This document shows positions 35,499 through 44,582 of a stretch of 64,000 nucleotides of DNA, piece by piece (the stretch's first letter is position 1; every line of letters begins with the position of its first letter). The position numbers and the translations under genes are program-made. Origin of the DNA: Singulisphaera sp. GP187 (GTDB lineage: Bacteria; Planctomycetota; UBA1135; UBA2386). Location of the stretch: NCBI GenBank assembly GCA_945871815.1, contig CAMBXM010000002.1, forward strand, positions 1-64,000, written 5' to 3'. The notes under the pieces are model-generated. The model was not told where the DNA came from and did not search any database. It saw only the letters and a list, made by a program, of their open reading frames with translations.

Positions 35499-36932
35499 AT
35501 GCGTCAACCGACTCTCTGCGTCCTTCTTGTGCTCGCGACAGCGCCAACGCTGTTCGCACAGTCCCAGGTCAACACCGATCCCCTTCGCGACACCATCCGC
35601 GGCGCCGTCGCCTGGATCGCGCGTCAAGCGGTGCCTGTCGCGGATGTGGAGGGGGCGGTGCTGTTTCCTGCTTCCGAGGGCACGAAGGCGCCAGCGTCCA
35701 CGATCGTCTACGGCGGCACGGCCGGCGTTCTGATCTTCCTCGAGAACGTCGCCGCGGTGCTCGATGACAAAGTGGCGCGCGAACTCGCCGACCGCGCGAT
35801 GAAGGGACTGCAGAGTGCGCGTCACGTCGGCGCCCGCGGCCAGGTGTCCTGGAGCGGCGGCGGCGCGATGGGTACGAGCGGGCTTTACACCGGCGATGCC
35901 GGCGTCGGTCAGGCCTTCTTGGTGCGGCATCTGCTGCGCGGCGACGCCGCCGCGCTCGCGGCGGCGATCGAGGTCGGCGATTCGCTGATTGCGTCGGCGC
36001 GGACCGAGGGCGATGAACTCGCTTGGGGCAACCAGAGCGACATCATCTTCGGCAGTGCCGGCACCGCGCTGTTCTTGCTGGAACTCGGCCAAGCCAGCAA
36101 GGAGCAACGCTTCCTCGATGCCGCGCACGCCGCGGGCCGGGGGCTCGTGGCCGAGGCCGACCAGGTGGCATCCAAAGCGGACGCCACGCGCAAGCTGCCT
36201 ATCTGGATGTTCCAGATGGGGACGAAGGGCCGGCACATGCCGAACTTCAGTCACGGGACCGCCGGCGTTGCCTACACGCTCGTTCGCCTTGGCGCCGAGC
36301 TTTCTGATGAGAAGCTAGTGGCCGCCGGCAAGGGCGGTGCCGAGTGGTTGCTCGAGCACGCAGTGGCCGACGGTGCGAGCCTCAAGTGGGCCGCGAGCGA
36401 GGGTGGTACGCCGGTCTACATGGGTGGTTGGTGCCATGGGCCTGCGGGCACCGGCCGGCTGTTCTTGTTGCTGCACGCGGTGACTGGCGAGGCGCAGTAC
36501 CTCGATGCCGCAACCAAGGGTGCCGCCTTCGTCGTCGACTACGCGGCCAACGCCGAGAAGCAAACCGCCGACGGCAAGAAGCCGTATGTGCCGCCGAGCT
36601 TCTGCTGCGGCGTCGCTGGCGTGGTCGACTACTTCTGCGACTTGCAGCGCGTGACCCACGACCCGGCGCACGTAGCGTTTGCCAAGAAGGCGGGTTCGTA
36701 CATCGTCGATGTGGCCGTGGCCGACGGCGACGGCAAGAAGTGGAAGAACGGGCAGAGCGTTCCGGGTGGGCCGGTGGCCGCGGACAGCGCTGGCTTCAAC
36801 GTCGAGCTAATGCTCGGCGCGGCGGGCGAGGCGCTGGCGCTGCTCCGGCTCGTGACGATGGAACAGGGAGTGGATCCGGTGCGCGCGATGCCCGATCGCG
36901 CGGTTGGGGTGACGAAGACGACGAAGAAGTAG
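35499..36932 (+). CDS. Secreted LanC-like (LANCL-type) protein
   Basis: 477 residues with signal peptide MRQPTLCVLLVLATAPTLFAQ. The mature part is a LanC-type alpha/alpha toroid of seven repeats: GTAGVLIFL, GLYTGDAGVGQAFL, DIIFGSAGTALFLLEL, FSHGTAGVAYTLVRLG, WCHGPAGTGRLFLLL, FCCGVAGVVDYFCDL and NVELMLGAAGEALAL. Zinc ligands in LANCL proteins are Cys (WCHG) and a Cys-His pair. Here Cys312 and Cys369 are kept but the His position is Cys370. Typical LanC enzymes are cytoplasmic and add Cys thiols to dehydroamino acids; an exported copy cannot act on a ribosomal precursor in the usual way. No lanthipeptide precursor or LanB/LanM was found nearby. Confidence 0.85.
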   Translation: MRQPTLCVLLVLATAPTLFAQSQVNTDPLRDTIRGAVAWIARQAVPVADVEGAVLFPASEGTKAPASTIVYGGTAGVLIFLENVAAVLDDKVARELADRAMKGLQSARHVGARGQVSWSGGGAMGTSGLYTGDAGVGQAFLVRHLLRGDAAALAAAIEVGDSLIASARTEGDELAWGNQSDIIFGSAGTALFLLELGQASKEQRFLDAAHAAGRGLVAEADQVASKADATRKLPIWMFQMGTKGRHMPNFSHGTAGVAYTLVRLGAELSDEKLVAAGKGGAEWLLEHAVADGASLKWAASEGGTPVYMGGWCHGPAGTGRLFLLLHAVTGEAQYLDAATKGAAFVVDYAANAEKQTADGKKPYVPPSFCCGVAGVVDYFCDLQRVTHDPAHVAFAKKAGSYIVDVAVADGDGKKWKNGQSVPGGPVAADSAGFNVELMLGAAGEALALLRLVTMEQGVDPVRAMPDRAVGVTKTTKK

Positions 36933-36939
36933 GGGAGGC

Positions 36940-37173
36940 TCAGGGTGCCGGCTGCAGGTTCTGCCGGTGCCCCTGCAGCGCTGCGAGCACCAACTCGTGC
37001 ATGCCCTTCACCTGGCCGCTATCGACCATCGCCAGGATCTCGCGCCGCATGCGCGGTTCCCAGAACCTCTTCAGGTGCGTGGCGACGCCTTCGATCGCGA
37101 CGTTGCGATCGGGCTCGGCGGCGAAGAACGCTGCAATCTGGTTTGCCATGTGGACGAGCTTGGTGCCGTCCAT
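36940..37173 (-). CDS. fdsD: Formate dehydrogenase delta subunit
   Basis: 77 residues from the ATG at 37171-37173, one base overlapping the fdsA stop. FdsD is the small subunit of NAD-dependent molybdenum formate dehydrogenases and is needed for full activity in related enzymes. The family pattern is clear: KLVHMANQIAAFFAAEP near the start, then GVATHLKRFWEPRMRREILAM and GMHELVLAAL. It is the last gene of the fdsGBAD operon and ends seven bases from the convergent LanC-like gene stop. Confidence 0.9.
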   Translation of the reverse strand: MDGTKLVHMANQIAAFFAAEPDRNVAIEGVATHLKRFWEPRMRREILAMVDSGQVKGMHELVLAALQGHRQNLQPAP

Positions 37174-40040
37174 CAGTTGGTCTCTCCGCGCGTCGCGGTG
37201 CCCGGGAGGAAGCCCTCTTGCGACGACGAAAACGACTCGTAGTCCTTCTGCCACTCCGACTTCTTCGCGTGGGCGGTGACTTGCACGGCGGTCACCTTGT
37301 ACTCCGGGCAGTTAGTCGCCCAATCCGAGTTCTCCGTGGTCACGACGTTCACGCCCGATTCGGGATGATGGAAGGTCGTGTAGACCACACCCGGTTGCAT
37401 GCGCTCGGTGACGACGGCGCGCAGCGCAGTGTCGCCCTTGCGCGAGTGCAGCGCGACGAGTTCGCCGTGCTTGATGCCGCGTAGCTCCGCGTCGTGCGGG
37501 TGGATCTCGAGCACGTCCTGGTCGTGCCAGACCTTGTTCTCCGTGCGGCGAGTCTGAGCGCCGACGTTGTATTGCGAGAGGATGCGGCCGGTCGTCAGGA
37601 TGAGTGGGAACTTGCGCGAGGTCCGCTCTTCGGTCGCGAGGAACTCGGTGATGAAGAACCGCCCTTTGCCGCGCACGAACTCGTTCTCGTGCATCACCGG
37701 TGTGCCATCAGGCGCGCCAGCGTTGCACGGCCATTGGATGCTGCCGAGCTTGTCGAGCTTGGCGTAGCTCACGCCCGTGAACGTGGGCGTCAACCGTGCG
37801 ATCTCGTCCATGATCTCGCTCGGGTGGGAGTAGGGCATCTGGTAGCCGAGCGCCGCGGCGAAGGCGACGGTCACTTCCCAGTCAGCAAGGCCTGCGAGCG
37901 GGGGCATGACCTTGCGGACCGGGCTGATGCGGCGCTCGGCGTTGGTGAAGGTGCCATCCTTCTCCAAGAAGGAGCTGCCCGGCAGCAGTACGTGCGCGTA
38001 CTTCGCGGTCTCGTTCAAGAAGATGTCTTGCACGATCAGGCACTCGAGCGCCTCGAGGGCCTTCTGCACGTGCTGCGTGTCCGGATCGGACTGGGCGATA
38101 TCCTCGCCTTGTACGTAGAGCGCTTTGAACGAGCCGTCGACCGCGGCGTCGAACATGTTGGGAATGCGCAGGCCCGGTTCGCTGTCGATCGGCCGACCCC
38201 AAGCGGCCTGAAACAACGCGCGCGTGCTCGCGTCGCTGACGTGGCGATAGCCCGGCAGTTCGTGCGGGAACGAGCCCATGTCGCAGGATCCCTGCACGTT
38301 GTTCTGGCCGCGCAGCGGATTCACGCCGACGCCGGTGCGGCCGATGTTGCCCGTGACCATCGCCAGGTTGGCGATCGCCATGACGGTCGTGCTGCCCTGG
38401 CTGTGCTCGGTGACGCCGAGGCCGTAGTAGATTGCCCCGTTGGGGGCGCTGGCGAACAGGCGGGCCGCGCCGCGAATCTGCGCCGCCGGCACACCGGTGT
38501 CGTTCTCGAGTGCCTCGGGCGAGTTCTTCGGCAGCGCGATGAAGGTCCTCCACTTGGCGTACTCGCCGACGTCGCAGCGCTGCGCGATGTAGTCCTCTTT
38601 GGCGAGCCCTTCGGTCACGATGACGTGCGCCAGAGCATTGAGCACGGCGACGTTGGCGCCCGGCTTCAGTTGCAGGTGAAACTCGGCTTCCACGTGCGGC
38701 GTGCGCACGAGATCGATGCGCCGCGGGTCGATGACGATCAGGCCCGCGCCCTCGGTCCCTGGGCGGCCGCGAAGGCGTCGCTTCATGCGGCTCGCAAACA
38801 CCGGGTGCCCGTCGGTCGGGTTGGCACCGATGACGATGATGCAATCGGTGTGGTCGACGCTGTCGAAGTCCTGTGTGCCCGCTGACTCGCCCAGCGTCTG
38901 CTTCAGCCCGTAGCCCGTCGGCGAGTGGCACACGCGCGCGCAGGTGTCGACGTTGTTGTTGCCGAACGCGGCGCGCACGAGCTTCTGCACGAGGAACGTC
39001 TCCTCGTTGGTGCAGCGCGAACTGGTGATGCCGCCGACCGAGGTGCGGCCGTACTGCTTCTGGATGCGTTGGATCTCGCTCGCCGCGTAGGCAAACGCCT
39101 CCTCCCACGACACTTCTTGCCATGGGTCCGTGATCTTCCGGCGGATCATCGGCGTCTTGAGTCGATCCTTGTGGGTGGCGTAGCCAAAGGCGAAGCGGCC
39201 CTTCACGCAGCTGTGGCCGTGGTTGGCCTTGCCGTCCTTGTGCGGGACCATGCGCACGACCTCGTTGCCCTTCATCTCGGCGCGGAAGGCGCAGCCGACG
39301 CCGCAGTAGGCGCAGGTCGTGACCACGGCGTGGTCCGGCTGGCCCTGGTCGTAGATCGACTTCTCCATCAGCGTCGCCGTGGGGCAGGCCTGCACGCAGG
39401 CGCCGCACGAAACGCACTCGGACGACATGAAGTCGGTCGGGCCCGGTGCGATCTTGCTGTCGAAGCCGCGGCCTTGCACGGTCAGCGCAAAGGTGCCCTG
39501 GATCTCCTCGCAAGCGCGCACGCAGCGCGAGCAGACGATGCACTTGGTGGCGTCGAAGGTGAAGTACGGGTTCGAAGTGTCCTTCTCGCCCGTCAAGTGG
39601 TTCTCGCCGTCGTAGCCGTAGCGGACTTCGCGCAGACCAGTGACGCCCGCCATGTCCTGCAGCTCGCAGTTGCCGTTGGCGGGGCAGGTGAGGCAATCGA
39701 GCGGGTGGTCGCTGATGTAGAGCTCCATCACGCCGCGACGCAGTTCGGCGAGCTTCTTGCTCTGCGTCTTGACCTTCATGCCATTCTCGCACGGCGTCGT
39801 GCACGAGGCCGGGAAGCCGCGGCGGCCCTCGACCTCGACGATGCACAAGCGGCAGCTGCCAAAGGCGTCGAGCGAGTCGGTGGCGCAGAGCTTGGGGATC
39901 TTCACGCCCTTGTCGACGGCGGCGCGCATCAACGACGTGCCCGCAGGCACGGTGACGTTGCTGCCGTCGATCTGGAGTGTGACCTGGGTCGCCGATTCTT
40001 GGGCCTTGGTGCCGTGGTCTAGTACCTTGTTGGAATACAT
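37173..40040 (-). CDS. fdsA: Formate dehydrogenase alpha subunit, NAD-dependent Mo/W type
   Basis: 955 residues. This subunit oxidises formate to CO2 at a bis-MGD molybdenum or tungsten centre. The N-terminal NuoG-like part carries a 2Fe-2S site (LCATDSLDAFGSCRLC...CTTPC), a His/Cys3 4Fe-4S site (DHPLDCLTCPANGNC) and two 4Fe-4S sites (CIVCSRCVRAC; CVSCGACVQAC). The catalytic part begins with CAYCGVGC...GHSCVKGRF for another cluster, and the metal ligand is Cys in DTCARVCHSPTGYG near residue 370. So it is a Cys enzyme, not selenocysteine. The C-terminal MGD domain includes TTGRILSQYN. It starts three bases after the fdsB stop. Confidence 0.95.
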   Translation of the reverse strand: MYSNKVLDHGTKAQESATQVTLQIDGSNVTVPAGTSLMRAAVDKGVKIPKLCATDSLDAFGSCRLCIVEVEGRRGFPASCTTPCENGMKVKTQSKKLAELRRGVMELYISDHPLDCLTCPANGNCELQDMAGVTGLREVRYGYDGENHLTGEKDTSNPYFTFDATKCIVCSRCVRACEEIQGTFALTVQGRGFDSKIAPGPTDFMSSECVSCGACVQACPTATLMEKSIYDQGQPDHAVVTTCAYCGVGCAFRAEMKGNEVVRMVPHKDGKANHGHSCVKGRFAFGYATHKDRLKTPMIRRKITDPWQEVSWEEAFAYAASEIQRIQKQYGRTSVGGITSSRCTNEETFLVQKLVRAAFGNNNVDTCARVCHSPTGYGLKQTLGESAGTQDFDSVDHTDCIIVIGANPTDGHPVFASRMKRRLRGRPGTEGAGLIVIDPRRIDLVRTPHVEAEFHLQLKPGANVAVLNALAHVIVTEGLAKEDYIAQRCDVGEYAKWRTFIALPKNSPEALENDTGVPAAQIRGAARLFASAPNGAIYYGLGVTEHSQGSTTVMAIANLAMVTGNIGRTGVGVNPLRGQNNVQGSCDMGSFPHELPGYRHVSDASTRALFQAAWGRPIDSEPGLRIPNMFDAAVDGSFKALYVQGEDIAQSDPDTQHVQKALEALECLIVQDIFLNETAKYAHVLLPGSSFLEKDGTFTNAERRISPVRKVMPPLAGLADWEVTVAFAAALGYQMPYSHPSEIMDEIARLTPTFTGVSYAKLDKLGSIQWPCNAGAPDGTPVMHENEFVRGKGRFFITEFLATEERTSRKFPLILTTGRILSQYNVGAQTRRTENKVWHDQDVLEIHPHDAELRGIKHGELVALHSRKGDTALRAVVTERMQPGVVYTTFHHPESGVNVVTTENSDWATNCPEYKVTAVQVTAHAKKSEWQKDYESFSSSQEGFLPGTATRGETN

Positions 40041-40043
40041 CGC

Positions 40044-41579
40044 TCAGCCCTTCCTGAAGTCCTCGGGGAAGTGATCCAGCGCGGACAACACCGGCATCGG
40101 TGTCAGTCCGCCCATCGCGCACAACGACGCGTGCGTCATCGTCGAGCACAGATCGCGCAGCAGCGCCGTGCTCTCTTCGCGGCGGTCGCCGCTGCGAATC
40201 CGGTCCACGACCTCGACGCCGCGCGTGCTGCCGATGCGACACGGCGTGCACTTGCCACACGACTCGATCTTGCAGAACTCCATCGCGTAGCGCGCCTGCT
40301 CCGCCATGTCGACCGTGTCGTCGAACACGACGATGCCGCCGTGACCGACCATGCCGCCCGCTTGCGCGAACGTCTCGTAGTCGAGCGGCAGATCCAACTT
40401 GCTTGCCGGCAGATACGCGCCCAGCGGGCCGCCGACTTGGACGGCGCGGACCTTGCGCCCCGACGCGGTGCCGCCGCCGAAGTCGTGGATCAACTGATTC
40501 AGCGTGCAGCCGAAGGGCACCTCGACGAGGCCGCCGCGTTGGATGTTGCCGGCGAGTTGGAACGGCAACGTGCCCTTGCTCCGACCGATGCCGTGCGCGG
40601 CGTAGGCGGCGCCGCCGTGCGCGAGGATCCACGGCACGCTCATCAGCGTCATCACGTTGTTGACGACGGTGGGCTTGCCCCAGAGACCGGAGATCGCCGG
40701 TAGCGGCGGCTTGCTGCGCACGACACCGCGCTTGCCTTCGAGACTCTCGAGCATCGCGGTCTCTTCGCCGCAGATGTAGGCCCCGGCGCCGATGCGGACG
40801 TGGACGTCAAAGCTCTTGCCGCTGCCAAGTACGTTGCTGCCGAGCCAGCCGCTCGCGCGCGCGCGGGCGATGGCTTCGAGCAGCACGGCCTTCGCATCGG
40901 GGTACTCGGACCGCAGATAGATGTAGCCTTGCGTAGCGCCGACGGCGATTCCGGCGATGGCCATGCCCTCGAGCAGCGCGTAGGGATCCCCTTCGATTCC
41001 CATGCGATCGCTGAAGGTTCCCGAGTCGCCTTCGTCGGCGTTGCAGGCGATGTACTTCTGGCTGTCGTTGACACCGAGTGTCGTCTTCCACTTGATGCCA
41101 GCGGGAAAGCCCGCACCGCCGCGGCCGCGCAAGCCCGACGCAATCACTTCGTCGACGATCGCCATGGGTGCAAGCGCGAGTGCCTTCTGCAGGCCGATCA
41201 AGCCGCCGTGCGCTTGGTAGGCCGCGGTGTCGAGCGGATCGATCACACCGATGCGGGCGAACACGAGGCGCGTCTGCTTCTGGAAGTACGGGATCGACTC
41301 GGTCTTGCCATGGCACAAGGCGTGCGGTTGGCCGTGGAGGAAGCCGCTGTCGAACAGTGCCTTCACGTCCTCTGCTTGCACCGGCCCGTAGGCAATGCGG
41401 CCGGTGGCGGTCTCGACCTCGACCAACGGTTCGAGCCACAGCATGCCGCGCGAACCGTTGCGAACGATGCGCACGCTCTGCTTCGTTGCGGCCGCGTGCG
41501 CTGCGATTGCCTCTGCGACCAGGTCGGCGCCAACCGACAAGGCGGCGCTATCGCGCGGGACGTAGACCGTGACCGTCAT
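40044..41579 (-). CDS. fdsB: Formate dehydrogenase beta subunit (FMN/NAD-binding)
   Basis: 511 residues from the ATG at 41577-41579, which overlaps the fdsG stop as ATGA. The N-terminal 110 residues are a thioredoxin-like domain, fused as usual in FdsB. The NuoF-like part has the FMN/NADH site SGLRGRGGAGFPAGIKW, the ACNADEGDSGTFSDR loop, GAGAYICGEETAM and the 4Fe-4S ligands in ESCGKCTPCRIGSTRG. It passes electrons from the cluster chain to NAD+. A long open frame upstream of the start overlaps fdsG and is not used. Confidence 0.95.
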   Translation of the reverse strand: MTVTVYVPRDSAALSVGADLVAEAIAAHAAATKQSVRIVRNGSRGMLWLEPLVEVETATGRIAYGPVQAEDVKALFDSGFLHGQPHALCHGKTESIPYFQKQTRLVFARIGVIDPLDTAAYQAHGGLIGLQKALALAPMAIVDEVIASGLRGRGGAGFPAGIKWKTTLGVNDSQKYIACNADEGDSGTFSDRMGIEGDPYALLEGMAIAGIAVGATQGYIYLRSEYPDAKAVLLEAIARARASGWLGSNVLGSGKSFDVHVRIGAGAYICGEETAMLESLEGKRGVVRSKPPLPAISGLWGKPTVVNNVMTLMSVPWILAHGGAAYAAHGIGRSKGTLPFQLAGNIQRGGLVEVPFGCTLNQLIHDFGGGTASGRKVRAVQVGGPLGAYLPASKLDLPLDYETFAQAGGMVGHGGIVVFDDTVDMAEQARYAMEFCKIESCGKCTPCRIGSTRGVEVVDRIRSGDRREESTALLRDLCSTMTHASLCAMGGLTPMPVLSALDHFPEDFRKG

Positions 41580-42103
41580 GAGCGGCCTCCAGGCGCCGCG
41601 GCCTTCTGCTTGGCGGCGGCGACGATGGCGTCGAGTCGCTGGGTCGTCAGGCGCGCGACCAGTTTGCCGTCGACCAGCGCCGACGGGCCGAGGGCACAGT
41701 TGCCCAGGCAGTACACCGGCTCGAGCGTCAACGCGCCGCAGTGCGTGGTGCTGCCCATGGCAGCGCCGTGGGCTTGGTGCAGGTGCGCTTCCAGAGACCG
41801 GCAACCGACCGCCTGACACGCTTCGGCGCGGCAGAGTTTGACGACCGTGGGTGCGGGCGGGCTGGTGCGGAAGTCGTGGTAGAAGGTCAGCACACCATGG
41901 ACCTCGGCGCGCGACAGGTTGAGCGCCTCGGCGATCCGCGGCAGGCTGTCGGTTGGCACGAAGCCGAGTTCGTCCTGGATCGCGTGGAAGATGGGCAGCA
42001 GCGCGCCCGGAAGATCGCGAAGTCGCGCGAGTGCGGCGTCGACGACGGCGAGTTGGGCGGGCGTGGCGGCGACGGCTAGGCCGCTGTGGGCACTGGGTTG
42101 CAT
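41576..42103 (-). CDS. fdsG: Formate dehydrogenase gamma subunit (NuoE-like 2Fe-2S)
   Basis: 175 residues, first gene of the fdsGBAD operon. The helical N-terminus has ALLPIFHAIQDELGFVP and AEALNLSRAEVHGVLTFYHDF, then the 2Fe-2S ligands in CRAEACQAVG and CLGNCALGP, as in NuoE and FdsG. It helps carry electrons between FdsA and FdsB. No purine-rich ribosome site precedes the ATG. The operon promoter should lie in the 247 bases between this gene and the divergent TPR gene; no clear promoter was recognised there. No fdsC or fdhD chaperone gene is in the operon. Confidence 0.93.
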   Translation of the reverse strand: MQPSAHSGLAVAATPAQLAVVDAALARLRDLPGALLPIFHAIQDELGFVPTDSLPRIAEALNLSRAEVHGVLTFYHDFRTSPPAPTVVKLCRAEACQAVGCRSLEAHLHQAHGAAMGSTTHCGALTLEPVYCLGNCALGPSALVDGKLVARLTTQRLDAIVAAAKQKAAAPGGRS

Positions 42104-42350
42104 GCGCGCGGGGCGGGGAGGGAGGGCGCGATGTTGTAGCCGATGTCGACGTCGGTCTCCTGCCCCGGCATCGGAGAGATGCGCGATCGGCGGGCGCTGG
42201 CCTGGCGATGGTTGGTCGGCCGCGGGGAAGTCGGGTGGTCCGAGGCCGCCAAGCTAGAACCGCGCGACCCAGTGCCGCTCCGCCGACCCGTGCCATGCGC
42301 TGCGTCTGGTGCGGGCGTCTCTTGCGGGGATGCGGTATGGAGGATGCACC

Positions 42351-43232
42351 ATGCCCCGCTTGCTCGTGCCCCTCTTCGTCGTTGTCGCCAGTGCCGGAAT
42401 CGCCTGCTCCCAGGAGTCGGAGCCAGCACTCGCGCCGAAGGCGAAGGCGGCACCGCGCGCCAACCCTCACGCCTACGTTCCCTACCGGGGCCACGACCTC
42501 GCCGCCGTGGTCAAACTCGCCGGCAACGGCGACGAGCACGCGTTCCGGATCGATGGCGCCTTGCTAGAAGCAGTGGTCGACGACTTGTTCGCGCATGCGC
42601 GCAGTTATCCGACTTCCTTTGGTGACGACGCCGAGAAGGCGATTGCCGTTGGCGAGGTCGAGGCGCTCTCGGAGGTCCTCGCCATCGCGATTGGCGAAGC
42701 CGCGCAGGGTGAGGATTTGCCCATCCTGGTGCTCGCCGGCCAGTTGGAGGCCGTAGGCCACAACCTCGAAGTGGTTGGTTCGACCAAGCGGGCGCGGTCG
42801 TACTTCGAACGGATTCTGAAGGCCGATCCAAAGCACCATGACGCGCACCTGCACTTCGGTATGCACCTGGTCGGCATCCGCGGTGGCGCCAAGGAAGCGC
42901 TGCCGCACTTGCGCCTTGCCCACGAGCACGGCCATGGCGTTGCTCTGCGCGGCATCGGCCTCGCCCATCTGATGCTGGGCGAGCGCGACCAAGCGATTGC
43001 ATGCCTGCGCGAGTGGCTCGCGAACAACGAGGGCGACGTTGGCGTTGCGCGCTGGATCGACGCGCTCTCGCACGGCGCTGAGATCAGCCCGCGCACGGTC
43101 GAAGGCGACGCCGAAGAAAAGCAGCAGGCGGCGACGACCGCTCCCGAGTCGGCGCAGTCGCCGGCTGCGAAGCCGGGGACGACGAAGGGAGCACGGTCGA
43201 GGAGCGCGAAGTCGCCGGACAGCGGCAAGTAG
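42351..43232 (+). CDS. Secreted or lipid-anchored TPR protein
   Basis: 293 residues from the ATG at 42351, supported by a GGAGG eight bases upstream. The leader MPRLLVPLFVVVASAGIACS ends in a Cys, so lipidation is possible although the lipobox is imperfect. The middle has TPR-like helices: LVLAGQLEAVGHNLEVVG, RARSYFERILKADPKHHDAHLHFG and IGLAHLMLGERDQAIACLREWL. The C-terminal 60 residues are low-complexity Ala/Ser/Lys/Pro. Role unknown. It diverges from fdsG but nothing links it to formate metabolism. Confidence 0.65.
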   Translation: MPRLLVPLFVVVASAGIACSQESEPALAPKAKAAPRANPHAYVPYRGHDLAAVVKLAGNGDEHAFRIDGALLEAVVDDLFAHARSYPTSFGDDAEKAIAVGEVEALSEVLAIAIGEAAQGEDLPILVLAGQLEAVGHNLEVVGSTKRARSYFERILKADPKHHDAHLHFGMHLVGIRGGAKEALPHLRLAHEHGHGVALRGIGLAHLMLGERDQAIACLREWLANNEGDVGVARWIDALSHGAEISPRTVEGDAEEKQQAATTAPESAQSPAAKPGTTKGARSRSAKSPDSGK

Positions 43233-43324
43233 GACCGCGCGCGAGAACAGGACCCGCCGGCGCTGGCGACTATTCTCTCCGCTTGCTCCCCAGGTAGAGT
43301 CCTCCACTCGCCGGTGCACCGGCG

Positions 43325-44089
43325 ATGGAGATCGTGCCCATGCCGCAGTCTGTCGTCGTTCGGTTCTTGGTCCTTGCCCTGTTCGTTCTGGCTGGGTGTC
43401 AGGCGGGCAGCGGCTACTTGTCACCGGCAGCGGAGACCAGCGACGGCAGCGGTCTGCTCACCGTGCTCGCGGAGGATGTGCAGGGTGACATCGCCACCAA
43501 TCCTGGGACCAAGAGTGGCGCGCGACCGGCCGAGAACGCCGCGCCAGAGCGCATGCTGATCCAGCGTGGGCAGATGCGGATCGAAGTCGTGCATCCAGAC
43601 GACAGCAGTCGCGCCTTCCTCGAAGCGGTGAAGGGGTTCGGCGGCTACCTCGCGCAACAGAGCGGTCGGACTCTCACGGTGCGAGTGCCAGCGGCTCGGT
43701 TCGACGAGGCCTTCGCCGCACTGCGCGCGATGGGTCGCGTGCTCGACGAGTCGCGCGAGGCCAGCGACGTGACCGAGGAGTTCCAAGACCTCGGCATCCG
43801 GCTCGACACAGCACGCAAAGCGCGCGAGCGGCTGCTCGAAGTGCTGCAAAAGGCCGAGAAGGTCGACGACATCCTGCGCGTCGAGGTCGAGTTGCGCCGA
43901 TTGACCGAGGAGATCGAGCGCATGGAGGGCCGAGCGAAGTTCCTCGCCGACCAAGTCGCGATGGCGACGCTGCAGGCGACGTTCGTGCCCAAGAGCGAGC
44001 CGCCGCCACCGCAGAAACGCACGCGGCAGCGCAGTCGCTACGCCTGGATCAACGAGGCTGGTCCTGAATCCCTGCTGGAGGGCAACTGA
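43325..44089 (+). CDS. DUF4349-domain lipoprotein
   Basis: 254 residues; start at 43325 or the ATG five codons on. The lipobox is FVLAGCQ. Residues about 75-215 match DUF4349: MLIQRGQMRIEVVHPDD, GGYLAQQSG, LTVRVPAARFDEAFAALRAMG, SDVTEEFQDLGIRLDTARKARERLLEVL and a coiled-coil pair of helices to VAMATLQATF. In most relatives a C-terminal membrane helix follows; here the protein ends in a Pro/Arg-rich tail without one. Function unknown. The next gene begins one base after the stop, so they form an operon. Confidence 0.8.
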   Translation: MEIVPMPQSVVVRFLVLALFVLAGCQAGSGYLSPAAETSDGSGLLTVLAEDVQGDIATNPGTKSGARPAENAAPERMLIQRGQMRIEVVHPDDSSRAFLEAVKGFGGYLAQQSGRTLTVRVPAARFDEAFAALRAMGRVLDESREASDVTEEFQDLGIRLDTARKARERLLEVLQKAEKVDDILRVEVELRRLTEEIERMEGRAKFLADQVAMATLQATFVPKSEPPPPQKRTRQRSRYAWINEAGPESLLEGN

Positions 44090-44090
44090 G

Positions 44091-44570
44091 ATGGGCACGT
44101 TCACGCGCGGCGCCGCGCTGCTGGGGTTGGTCCTATTTGCGAGCTGTGTCGCGCCGATCCAACTGCCGTCCGAGTTCGCGGCGCAGCGCGCATCGGGCGG
44201 CGAGTTCTTGGCAGCCACGGCCGACGAAGCCGTGCTCCGCGTGCGCGATGTCGACGACCCGACCATGGGTTCGAACGCCCAGTTCTGGGTGGCGGCGAGG
44301 CGCAATGACTTTGTCGAGCAGCGCGGCTACGTCGAGGTCGCGAAGGGCGAGGTCGCCGACTCGGCCGGGGTCATGGGTCAGTGGATCGAGTTCACGGCCA
44401 ACGTGCGCGGCGAGCGGGTCGAGTACCTCGCGGCAATGTGGTCGCGACAAGGCGGCTTCCTCGGGCTCGGCAGCGCCTACGTCCAAGTGGTGGAGTTCGC
44501 CGCCCGCGGCGCGGCCTACGCTGCGCGCGTGGAGGCGGTGAAGGCCGCGCTCATGACTGTGGCCAAGTAG
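44091..44570 (+). CDS. Small lipoprotein, unknown function
   Basis: 159 residues starting one base after the DUF4349 stop. The leader ends LVLFASCVAP, a lipobox-like Cys near 19. The mature part is not recognised: FLAATADEAVLRVRDVDDP, FWVAARRNDFVEQRGYVEVAKG and WIEFTANVRGERVEYLAAMWSRQGGF suggest a small beta-sheet fold. It probably works with the DUF4349 lipoprotein in the envelope (inference from coupling). Its stop is followed at once by the tandem repeat at 44583. Confidence 0.6.
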   Translation: MGTFTRGAALLGLVLFASCVAPIQLPSEFAAQRASGGEFLAATADEAVLRVRDVDDPTMGSNAQFWVAARRNDFVEQRGYVEVAKGEVADSAGVMGQWIEFTANVRGERVEYLAAMWSRQGGFLGLGSAYVQVVEFAARGAAYAARVEAVKAALMTVAK

Positions 44571-44582
44571 TGCGTCGGCGGG

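Noticed and set aside
38900-38960. Possible selenocysteine in FdsA
   Set aside because: The ligand codon is Cys in DTCARVC and no in-frame TGA occurs there.
37882-40632. A 916-codon leftward frame overlapping fdsA and fdsB
   Set aside because: Arg/Pro-rich shadow of two firmly identified genes in another frame.
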